DNA of 32,297 nucleotides. Origin: Welwitschia mirabilis (taxonomy: Eukaryota > Gnetophyta > Gnetopsida > Welwitschiales). The translations under genes were made by a program, and so were the position numbers. Location of the stretch: contig JBOZIK010000001.1 in assembly GCA_051453625.1 (NCBI GenBank), positions 113,045,586 to 113,077,882 on the forward strand. Direction: 5' to 3'. This document shows positions 1 through 8,776 of the stretch, in pieces. Numbering within the stretch: position 1 is the first letter of the stretch; every line of letters starts with the position of its first letter. The notes under the pieces are model-generated. The model ran no database searches. It saw nothing but the letters and a program-made list of their open reading frames with translations, and was not told where the DNA came from.

Positions 1-1819
1 TATCAATCACATAACACAAGGAAGAAAATATTTATTCATAATATAGTACATCTATCACATTTACCAAGAATCTAAATAAAATGTAAAATATATTATTATG
101 TCCTTTTGAAACTTCTAATTTATTAGTTTTGTCATGTAATTTTAATTCCTCACATAATCGAATTATCTAATTTTAAATGTTTGAATATATTTTCTTATAA
201 AAATATTTTAACATAACTTTTATCACTTTCATTTTAAATCATAAAGATTACAAAATAAGGTTAATTTTAAAATAATATCTTATTTGATAAAAAGCTTAAA
301 TAAAGATAATTATTTATTTAACTAAAACTTAATATGCTTATTATTCAGGTACATGAAGTTTAAAAAATATGGAACATGATAAATATTTATAACATAATAG
401 TAACTATAACCAAAGGCTAACTTTAGAGAAACTTAGTTTAAAAGATCTTCATGATGTAGTCTCACTTAAGAATTAATAGTACCATGTTAATGTGCATTAA
501 GAATCCAAGAAGAAATAACTACTATAATATTAAACATAAGAAATATTCTCACCTAAGGATTAATAGTACTATATTAATGTGCACAAGAAATTGAAGAATG
601 AACAATTATTTCTTGTATTAATTCAGGAAATAGATTACATTGAGAAATGAAGATGAAGCTAAAAGAGACTCCTCAAACTAGCCTCGAATCAAGTCGACTC
701 CCAAGGTAGGTGCTTAGAAAGCCATGATGTCTTAACGCTCTAATGGTTACAAAAGGGGGGTTACACATTTTGGTGATTCCTTAAAGAGGATGTTATAATT
801 TTTTCCATGTAGTTTTAAGGAGGATTCCTTATCTTCTTATGAAAAATAAGTGATGACATGGCTTTTGATGATGATGCAACTACCACCACATACTATGCCA
901 TGTATTCTCAACATCATTATCCAAGGTACTCCCATATGTCACTATGTTATGTTATTTTGTGCCTCTACCACATGTCATCAAAGTTGATGGTTGCCTCTGA
1001 TTTAACATTGAATGATCCCATAAGTGGAATGTGATGTCTTTACCATAAAGATGTAATAATGTAACTTTGAATACACTCTATCCTAAAAGACTAGGCATCA
1101 GCATTTCTTGATAGTGTTCCTTCAAATTATAACATGTCTCTCAAAAGGCAGTAATTAATCTAAAAATGTTATGAAAAAATTCATAATTTCACAAATCATT
1201 TATAAAATGGTCGAAGACATAATTTTATAATAAAACAAATATTTTAATATCTATGTCTATGCTAAATTTATCAAATATACTTAGTGTGGATGTTAATTTT
1301 TACATGTAAGCATCTTCCTTCCTAATGTTACTTCTTATATTTATGTCTTCCATCCTATTGTTTTAGCCTAGTATGTGTACTTTCATATTTGTTTCTCTTT
1401 CTAATATTAATTATTAGTATCTACACTATTATTAGCTTCATATCCCATTAAATTGATTCTCATACCACTCCATTAATATGAATCACATTGCATATCAATA
1501 TTTACTAGAATCTTAGCTAGCATCTCAAAATTCATGATTTTTAATTTTCTATTTACTGATAGTATTATTATAATTTGGTCATATTATAATGTCACATATG
1601 CACTCTTAATTAGGGATATTCATGTACTGAACTATTGTTTATATTCATTATCAAATACTCTTAATGTTTTAAAGTTTAGTATTTACTTTCAATGCTAGGT
1701 AAAATTATGCTACACATCCTATATCATTAGGAAAAGTTGTATTACACATCTCGTAATATGAGAATTGAGAAAGGTTTTTTGCAGTAACTCTAAAAATTAA
1801 ATAAAGCTTAATATCTACA
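1..1819. other. AT-rich noncoding stretch, no gene seen
   Basis: I see no coding region, RNA gene or recognisable element end here apart from a tandem duplication at 461-600. The right part, next to the copia A pol tail at 1820, should hold that element's polypurine tract and 3' LTR, because the element runs leftwards. I could not fix an LTR boundary by eye. Confidence 0.5.
461..600. repeat. Tandem duplication, period about 88 bp, two copies
   Basis: The segments starting near 461 and 549 are near-copies. Both read ctcac(c/t)taag(a/g)attaatagta, followed by a match around ttaatgtgca. They differ at scattered positions, so the duplication is not recent. No coding potential is visible. Confidence 0.65.
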
Positions 1820-2011
1820 ACACAGATGCCTTACATCAACCTATGATTAATTCTATCTTAGATTGAAAGTATTAGAACTTTTCTTAACTAAGTGGTTTAG
1901 TCAAGATATCAGTAATGTGTTCTATGGTCAGTAATAAATTGGTATAATTACTTCTTATTATACAAGTTTCTTATTTTTGTGGACCCTAATATGAAAGTAT
2001 TTTATCCTATC
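1820..2011 (-). pseudogene. Copia A: C-terminal tail of RNase H (pol), broken
   Basis: Read on the minus strand this is the last part of a Ty1-copia polyprotein, the end of the RNase H domain that degrades the RNA strand during reverse transcription. Visible pieces are HDRIKYFHIR (family form H-x-R-T-K-H-I-x-x-x-x-H-F-I-R), then EVIIPIYY, and after a frameshift EHITDILTKPLS, the widely conserved 'ADI(F/L)TKPL' tail. Several stops and at least one frameshift make it non-functional. It is the downstream half of the relic at 3224-5700; the two halves are separated by the LTR at 2017-3223. The assignment to copia is secure, the lineage is not. Confidence 0.8.
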
Positions 2012-2016
2012 ATGGT
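2012..2016. repeat. Target-site duplication, left copy (ATGGT)
   Basis: ATGGT here is repeated at 3224-3228. On the minus strand the copia A reading frame reaches the codon CAT at 3224-3226 and resumes at the codon CAT at 2012-2014. The host frame is therefore continuous once the LTR and one copy of the 5-mer are removed. Confidence 0.7.
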
Positions 2017-2151
2017 TTTTGCATTGCCAACTTACGTGTATTTAATAGGGTATTTTGAGTTGTCTTGTAGGTAAATTAATAGATAAATGCTTAATTCCTA
2101 TGATAATCGGGAACCGAGATGAAGACAATGAAAACATGCAGTTTCCAGATA

Positions 2152-2251
2152 NNNNNNNNNNNNNNNNNNNNNNNNNNNNNNNNNNNNNNNNNNNNNNNNN
2201 NNNNNNNNNNNNNNNNNNNNNNNNNNNNNNNNNNNNNNNNNNNNNNNNNNN
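2152..2251. other. Assembly gap, 100 N
   Basis: Exactly 100 N, a conventional placeholder length. The 7-mer ccagata stands on both sides, possibly an unmerged short overlap. It lies inside the solo LTR. Confidence 0.9.
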
Positions 2252-2604
2252 CCAGATAAATTACAAGCATTTCGTGTAGATATGGATAAATTGTATTTTT
2301 AGATAATTATTCTCACAAACAATAAGTGATCAAGCTGACTTAAGATTGAGAAAATACCACCGTCCACCTTATTGTCTAGACGTTAGTAGCAGACAACATC
2401 TCGAACAGGGCGATAATAAGTTCACATGCAGTTGACAAGTAGTTAGACTGGGAGCTAAATAGATATTTCATTGTTAGTCTTTGTCATCTTATATTTAGTC
2501 TAGACAAACAGAAGGATGAAACTATTCTCTCACACTTTTATCAAATGTTTTCTCAAGTTGTTGCCACTTCTTTGTGACTTTACTTTGCATGTCAGCTAGG
2601 GTTT

Positions 2605-2988
2605 NNNNNNNNNNNNNNNNNNNNNNNNNNNNNNNNNNNNNNNNNNNNNNNNNNNNNNNNNNNNNNNNNNNNNNNNNNNNNNNNNNNNNNNNNNNNNNNN
2701 NNNNNNNNNNNNNNNNNNNNNNNNNNNNNNNNNNNNNNNNNNNNNNNNNNNNNNNNNNNNNNNNNNNNNNNNNNNNNNNNNNNNNNNNNNNNNNNNNNNN
2801 NNNNNNNNNNNNNNNNNNNNNNNNNNNNNNNNNNNNNNNNNNNNNNNNNNNNNNNNNNNNNNNNNNNNNNNNNNNNNNNNNNNNNNNNNNNNNNNNNNNN
2901 NNNNNNNNNNNNNNNNNNNNNNNNNNNNNNNNNNNNNNNNNNNNNNNNNNNNNNNNNNNNNNNNNNNNNNNNNNNNNNNNNNNNNNNN
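2605..2988. other. Assembly gap, 384 N, within the solo LTR
   Basis: N run. No duplicated flank recognised. Confidence 0.9.
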
Positions 2989-3223
2989 GATTAGTTTTGC
3001 ATCATTATTTCAATTCTATGCATTGCAGTTTAATTCAGTAGATTAAGGTTACATATTTCTATCTCAAAATTTACTCTATTATTTCCATACTATTGTCCTT
3101 CGACAGAATTACACCATTCGAATTACTCCTGACTATACTAGCATGCTATGTTTGTGCATCTTATTTGTAATTAACAGGATTTAGATTAAGGCGTAAAACA
3201 TTGCATAAATTCACACCATAATA

Positions 3224-5700
3224 ATGGTTCACTGGATCATTCACTATGCACATTGTAGATTAATTATTTATAAATATCTCGATTACTTTACTTTGCTTTA
3301 AGTTCATTGATTCTCAAAGTTTTCTTAATCATTTAATTTCTCTACATGATTTTGATACATCTATATATTTTTCTTCTATAAATGATTTAGCTATTACTCT
3401 TTGATGCTTAGATTACTAAGATAAAGGTAATTCTTCCAAAAACATGATGTATTCTAATGTTTATAAGGAGAATATATTCTGATATATTCTGAGTTTCTCT
3501 TGTATTAAGACCTAAGTTTTTTTATCTTCTTTAAGTATCTTAGTACTCGTATAGTAGTGCTTAGATGACTCACCTTTGGTAAATGAAGATATCTAAATAA
3601 GACATTAATTACATATGAGATATTAGGTTTAGTATTAGTAACATAAATGATACTACCAACTATTCATCTATATTCAATTTTATTTGTTATTTACAAGTGT
3701 CTGTTAGCACCAATTTTTGCATTTTGTTCCAAAGGTATAAAAATCTCTTTAGCATTTTTCAATCCAAATTTTTGAATCAAGTCTCTAATATACTTCCTTT
3801 GAGTTAGCAAGATTTCATTCTTTTTTTACTTTATTTCTACATCAAGGTAGAATCCAGCTCATCTTATATAAAAAATTTTAAATTTCTTACTTGAAGCAAT
3901 TTGCATGTGTTTTACATCCAATTCATTGCTATAAGTTATTAACATGTTATCTACATAAATAACAATATATTTAGATTTATTTCTATCAAATTTAATGAAC
4001 AATGTAGTAACCACATCCTAATAGTCACATAGTTTAAATTTAGTGATATGCAAGTAACTAATCAATTTTGTGTACCATGCTTTTGGAGATTTTTTTATCT
4101 CATATGATAACTTAATTTGTTTTCAAATCTTCTGTTCCTTATCTTTCACTTCAAAACCCTTTGGTTGCATCATATATATTTTGTTCTTAAGATCTTCACT
4201 GAGAATGGTAATTGTTAATATCTAACTAGTGCATCTTCCTTTCCTTATGAGTTGCTAAGTAATCAGAATTATGATGGTAGCCCATTTATTTGTCATGATA
4301 AAACTTCATTATAATTTAATCTTTTCTTTATTATAAGCCTATAGTAATAATCCAATCTTTGTAATATTCAAGGGTATTATCCACTTTATACTTATTACTG
4401 AAAAATCATTTTTTAGGTAATGTTGTGTAATCTAATAGAAGATGAACCAACTTCCATGTACTATTTTCTACAAGTGCATTATATTTTTTTTTTCATGGCT
4501 TGTACCCAATGATCATGAAGAATGGCATCTTTAAAGGAGGTTATTTCTCCATCAAAAGTGAGATGAAGTTCATCATCATTATTATGGAATGGATGATAGC
4601 TCTACCTAATTCTAGCTCTTTTCCATTCATCATCATGAACATCTTGTAGAGTAGTTTATAACTAAGTGCTTTATTTCTCTTTTAGGAGATATTAGCATTT
4701 TTATTATGATAATCTAATGAGTTATTGCTAGAACTGTGTTCATAAGTGCTAAGAATGTGAAGTATCTTAATTCCTCTAGATTGTATTATGGACAAATTTT
4801 GACTAGAAGATATTAGGAAATTATAACTAATGAACACATCTCCCCCTTAACCATAGAAATTGAGCATCAAAACTTTACACAAGATGAGAGGATGGATGCA
4901 TCTTAGAAAGATCAAGATGAGATACATTTTGTGAGGTTTTAGAAAAGGTAACATTATGAGAAATGATGATCTTATAATGGATATTACATAGAAATACTAA
5001 CACAAGCATGTGTACCAAGCTTATCATGTTGTTCGATGGGAATATGAAAATAGCACTTACATCAAAACACTTGAAGATGGTTTAAAGTAGGCCTATTTTT
5101 CAAAAGCATGATCAATAGAATTATTTAAATAGACCATGATATTAATAGCTTCATCCAACAAATATGACTTATGTCCATTAAAGTACATAATTAAACACAC
5201 CATATCCATAATGATCAGATTAAATAGTTTAATGATTTCATTCTATTAAGGCATTCCTTAACATATCTTTAAATGATAAATTCATTCTAAAGAAAGAAAG
5301 TTCTTAAATTTTGTTGATGTGTATTCTCTACCATTGTTAAAAATAGAAGTCCTTAATCTTCTTACCCCTTTTTTCCTTTTTTTAAGTATTTAAAATATTT
5401 AAAGCCATAGATATAGATCCTGTAAAATACATCCAAGCCATACACAAAGATCTCTTTATAAAGGATATGAAGTAGTGATAACCTTGGACTATATGAACTA
5501 ACATAGGATCACATAGATCACTGTGAATGAATAAAATCTTCAAATTAGCACACCATTTACTAGAAGAAAGGCATTTTCAAGTTACTTTGTCCATTATACA
5601 TGCTTTGTATTGAGGAAAATCATATGGAATGGATGATAGAAGCCAATGTCCATTCTCACATATTATTGTTAATGAACCCTTGATCATTTGCTAAGAATGT
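3224..5700 (-). pseudogene. Copia A: integrase, reverse transcriptase and RNase H relic
   Basis: Minus-strand Ty1-copia pol, decayed by many stops and frameshifts. In coding order (falling coordinates) I see: an integrase zinc-region remnant with FPQYKACIMDKVT near 5600; an integrase core with HSDLCDPMLVHIVQGYHYF near 5500; the RT start with ITSFKDAILHDHWVQAM and YNALVENSTWKLVH near 4450-4550; the RT catalytic box YVDN at 3946-3957, where the family has YVDD; then QRKYIRDLIQKFGLKNAK and GSIIYVTNTKPNISY; and RNase H with ESMNLKQSKVIEIF, ending NDPVNH at the LTR junction. The upstream 5' part (gag, protease) is absent, because an unrelated GC-richer block begins at about 5720. It cannot transpose. 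The integrase and connection stretch (about 4600-5690) has a diverged relative in copia B at 8800-9960. Confidence 0.88.
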
Positions 5701-5719
5701 GAAGCCACACCTATATGCT

Positions 5720-5911
5720 TCAAAGGCTAGAGAAAGAATCCCATTCACATAGAAGGGATAGTGAGGATAAGTTCATGGTAACAGCTATCTGGTATTTGGT
5801 GAGGTGGCAGTCAATATCAAATACTTCTTTGCTTTGCGTTTCACGAAATATGCACATGGCGTAGGGACTAAGGTATTTTTTGCCGTGCCAACTACATTCA
5901 TCGATGGGCAA
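5720..5911 (-). other. Unidentified ORF in GC-richer block
   Basis: A 63-codon minus-strand ORF starting MPIDECSWHGKKY, in sequence noticeably richer in G, C and CpG than the flanking copia relic. I do not recognise the product. An alternative minus-strand frame over the same bases also reads plausibly (NVVGTAKNTLVPTPCAYF), so the true frame is undecided. It lies just beyond the truncated 5' end of copia A and may share an origin with the remnants at 6101-7290. It could be a fragment of a captured or inserted host gene, or chance. Confidence 0.25.
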
Positions 5912-6100
5912 TTAATGTACTCCAAACTATGAGAAGAAGTAGAAGAACACGTTATGTTTTATGATAATTCTTCCAATGATTAATTTCATAAGTCATCTAT
6001 TTTCTTATTTATAGATCTCATTAATCTCCATCTTTAAAAAAAAGGAAAAAAATAGGGGTTCTTGTCTATTAAGATTTATTTCTTAAGCTCATATCTTTAA

Positions 6101-6406
6101 TTACAATGGAAAAATAGAAAACATAGCCCAAGTAGAACAACGGTCAAGCTTACTAAGAAAATCAAGAAGACTGAGAAGTTGGAAAATCAAAAGCTGGAAG
6201 TCAGTTTCTTTAGAATCCGAAAAAATGCATTTCATCCTTTGAAACTCCTCAGTCTTGAGAGTTTTCTCAAAATAGAATACAATCCTCTCTTGTGGCTCTA
6301 CATCAGGCCCACCCGGCTCAAGACTTGTGCAAATCTCACTGGAAGGGACATCTACCATTGAAATTTTGCATAAGAAATGACGGTCCTTGCAGAGAGCGGA
6401 AGCCAA
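6101..6406 (-). other. Unidentified 101-codon ORF, possible gene fragment
   Basis: An uninterrupted minus-strand ORF with a start codon (MASALCKDRHFLCKISMVDV) and a hydrophilic middle section (PQERIVFYFEKTLKTEEF). That composition is more protein-like than most chance ORFs in this AT-rich window. I find no domain signature. The plus strand is also open over 6179-6361, which weakens the case. It sits within the 5720-7340 block whose strongest coding signal (6628-7290) is on the plus strand, so this ORF may be its antisense shadow. Confidence 0.25.
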
Positions 6407-6627
6407 ACAAACTCAAGCTTTTCAACGTAGAGATCAGGGACCTCATGTGGACTCACTGCCATTTACAGGCAGTTCTGACATTTTCCATTGAATAAGAATT
6501 GGGAAAATAGGGGAGATTTATCTGGCATTGACGCAATAAATAGATTTCAATTTGATCGATTTTCAACATTCAAATGCGACATATGTTGAGATTCCTGGAT
6601 CGAGTGGTGCGATGGAATCCAATAAAG

Positions 6628-7290
6628 TAATGATCTAAAGAAGAAATCATTTGACTTAGAATTTGAGATTTCAAGAAACTTGCAGTTTCTGCGCGCATGT
6701 TCTTTGGTCGTCCCTAGTCGTAGACGTAGTGATCCCGGCTCTCCCAGTGCCATGGGAAAGAGCGTTGTTGCATCATTAGCTAAACGTTTTCTTGAAAACC
6801 TTACGGTGAACGAAAGCTGGACTGGTTCTGATTTTGATTCACTGCTCTCGACATAGGTCTGACAGATGGACACAGTTTATGCAACTGCGATTTTGGGTTG
6901 GGTGCGGTTACAAAGAAGAAGATTGGATAAAGAGGCGAGGGATATGCGTGGATTGTTTCTAAGCCCTGACTTCTTCTCTAGAATCATTGGATGATGCCTC
7001 TTTGATAATACTGCAAAGAGTTCTTGGCGTAAGGTCATACAACTCTCTTGGGATGCTCGCGCAGGCATTCTAGAGCATATTAGATGAAGGCGAATATCAG
7101 GACTGATCTTGTAGAAGCTGTGGGTGGCAGTATATCTGTCAAGAAATGGTCTCTAGGGAGAATTTTGACAAGTAAATTAGAGGTCTTGATTTGACTTTTA
7201 TCATAAAGTTTTCACCGATATCATCTTGGAGGAAACATTTGGGAAGCGAAATCGTGATTTCTATTCCAGCGTCCTCGAAAAACCTAGCAG
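6628..7290 (+). pseudogene. Degenerate gene fragment, plus strand, product unknown
   Basis: One plus-strand frame reads coherently from about 6628 to 7087, with only a few stops, all TAG or TGA. Successive pieces are FDLEFEISRNLQFLRAC, PSRRRSDPGSPSAMGKSVVA, ENLTVNESWTGSDFDSLLST, ATAILGWVRLQRRRLDKEAR, GLFLSPDFFSRIIG and SSWRKVIQLSWDARAGILEH. A frameshift near 7087-7098 then leads to TDLVEAVGG and KKWSLGRILTSKLEVLI, and after one stop DFYHKVFTDIILEETFGKR to about 7290. Codon content, higher GC and retained CpG set it apart from the surrounding transposons. I do not recognise the family. The likeliest reading is a decayed piece of a host gene, either retained or captured by an element. A shadow of minus-strand ORFs at 6547-7068 is possible but reads less coherently. 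Confidence 0.4.
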
Positions 7291-7370
7291 GTGAAGACCC
7301 AGCTTCTCTTAGAAAAAAAATTGTGTAGATATCTCTTGTTATTTTTGATATTATTGCAGATGTTTGTTGT

Positions 7371-7604
7371 TTAGAGCAGAGTATACAGAATGTCATTTTG
7401 GTGGTGTTTGGAACGCGTGAGATTATTATAGTTGTCTTTGCATGTGATGATTCTAACATATTCCATATTGTAAGCTTGCAATTCAAGGTTCTTTTTTTGT
7501 AGAAGTTTGTTGTCTTCTTTGACCTGCTGCAAATGGGCCACCGAATCATTGTAGTTCTCTGCTACAGCATGATATAGGAGTGTTAAATGAGTCAGCGAGC
7601 ACAC
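7371..7604 (-). other. Small ORF with predicted coiled coil
   Basis: A 77-codon ORF (MCSLTHLTLLYHAVAENYND...). Residues 25, 28, 32, 35, 39 and 42 are L, V, N, L, N, L, a clean a/d heptad pattern over HLQQVKEDNKLLQKKNLELQ. Asparagines at a positions are typical of dimeric parallel coiled coils. The protein family is not recognised. Plant CCCH zinc-finger and bZIP proteins carry similar helices, but no zinc-finger or basic region is present here. It lies about 350 bp downstream (minus strand) of the primer-binding site at 7951-7962, so it could be the start of that element's gag or a captured exon. Either way it is probably a fragment. Confidence 0.35.
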
Positions 7605-7950
7605 TGAATTTGTTCCTATGGATCAATAACGTACATATTATTTAATCTTTTTTTCCCTCTTATTTATATATTTCAAATTAATACAACTAAGTCACTCTAG
7701 AAAAATAGGTAGTAGATCTTGGGTGTCTAATATCTTAGTATCTACATTTGCATAGCTTTTCTTCTCAAGATTATACTATTGCACCACTTTAAGTAGACTT
7801 CTATTGCAACCCTTTTATACTTATCGTAGCCTAAGATTTGATGTTGAAATATGTAATGGTTTCACATCAACTATTCCCAGTGAATTACAACCTAGGATCA
7901 TATCTACGATGGCTTCACCATAATTACTCTAGTGAAAATCGTAACCTAGT
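7605..7950 (-). other. Probable leader of a minus-strand LTR element
   Basis: This sequence lies between the primer-binding site at 7951-7962 and the coiled-coil ORF. No ORF of note is seen. The minus strand just after the PBS begins actaggttacg, which resembles gypsy chromovirus leaders of the form PBS-CCTAGGTTACG. That resemblance is from memory of the family and is only suggestive. Confidence 0.35.
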
Positions 7951-7962
7951 GCTCTGATACCA
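7951..7962 (-). other. Primer-binding site complementary to tRNA-iMet
   Basis: The plus strand reads gctctgatacca, so the minus strand is TGGTATCAGAGC, the exact 12-mer used by many plant copia and chromoviral gypsy elements to prime reverse transcription from initiator methionine tRNA. It lies two bases from the LTR end at 7965. Confidence 0.8.
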
Positions 7963-7964
7963 AA

Positions 7965-8160
7965 TGTAACATCTAAGAAATTCCTCAACTATAAACTTAT
8001 TCTTTCACAAATGATTTCATTAAATATTTAATCCAATAATTCTTATTGAATCTAAATATATACAAAAATACATTCATAGGTAGCTTTTATAGTAAAAGAT
8101 GTAAATAACTTATATAATGGTTAAATACAAGAGAAAACAAATACCTTTTTACATTCAAGA
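7965..8160 (-). mobile_element. 3' part of a minus-strand 5' LTR, boundary open
   Basis: Immediately beside the PBS the plus strand starts tgtaacatctaag, that is the minus-strand LTR end ...GATGTTACA, the usual junction in plant gypsy chromoviruses. The outer LTR limit cannot be fixed by eye; the end given here is nominal. No matching second LTR was found to the left, so the element is truncated or interrupted. Confidence 0.5.
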
Positions 8161-8676
8161 TAATCCAAATATTATGATGATATTATATGTCAAAGGTCAA
8201 TCACAAGATGCAATAGATTACATGATACAATGATGAACAAATCACTAAATTCTAACAATTTCTCATGCACAAGCTAAAATAAATAAATATTTTCAAATGC
8301 CCTCCTTGGCAAGACAAATTAGCTTTTCTTGTGCTCCACTCAAACCTGTTTAACACAAACAGTATGGTGGGAGAACTATACCTTTCACAGTTCCTAGTAT
8401 GATTCATGACAAGGTTTTAGATAAGGGTTTCCAAGCTCAAGACGAGATTCTCAAAAAGATTGAATGTGACCATTACCTCATACAAGATACAATAATCCAG
8501 ATATATATATTCAAGTCTTAGAAATCAAAGAATATACGTTGATAGAATTCTCTATCAGAAGGGTGTCAAAAATACCCATTTGTTTAGAAGTTCATTCCTA
8601 TGGACAATAGGAACCATTTAGATGGAATAAACCCTCTAAGCCCACATCTTATGCACAACTAGATGAGTCACAAACA
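8161..8676. other. No gene seen; may include the rest of the LTR
   Basis: No long ORF or known motif. The stretch ends at an N run of 100. It may contain the outer part of the LTR that starts at 7965. Confidence 0.4.
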
Positions 8677-8776
8677 NNNNNNNNNNNNNNNNNNNNNNNN
8701 NNNNNNNNNNNNNNNNNNNNNNNNNNNNNNNNNNNNNNNNNNNNNNNNNNNNNNNNNNNNNNNNNNNNNNNNNNNN
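8677..8776. other. Assembly gap, 100 N, left edge of copia B
   Basis: N run of exactly 100, at the point where recognisable copia B sequence begins. Confidence 0.9.

Larger units (their letters stand above)
2017..3223 (+). mobile_element. Solo LTR, Ty3-gypsy-like, nested in copia A
   Basis: An LTR-sized insertion of about 1.2 kb (including two N runs) sits inside the RNase H coding region of copia A. The 5-mer ATGGT stands on both sides, at 2012-2016 and 3224-3228, which fits a 5-bp target-site duplication. Both ends resemble the gypsy LTR at 30648-31894. The left end has tgccaactta and then a stretch like gataatcgggaac; the right end has ttgcataaattcacacca, against ttgcataaattcatacca there. 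Length also agrees (about 1207 against 1247 bp). No primer-binding site follows it; copia coding sequence resumes directly, so it is a solo LTR. The exact first base is uncertain by several bases, and the terminal TG..CA looks mutated. Confidence 0.7.

Noticed and set aside
2025-2075. Apparent continuation of copia RNase H on the minus strand (a DN..S..IK-like reading) to the right of 2016
   Set aside because: The true continuation of the gene is at 3224, shown by the shared ATGGT and consecutive residues. The resemblance is chance within the LTR end.
2055-3041. Open reading frames that run through N runs (also at 8636-8962, 10531-11012, 16445-17103, 27268-27471)
   Set aside because: The length is made of N. 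Only the ends are real sequence, and these are fragments of LTR, gag or integrase.
6547-7068. Minus-strand ORFs 6547-6873 and 6877-7068 as genes
   Set aside because: They are antisense to the more coherent plus-strand relic and show no domain.
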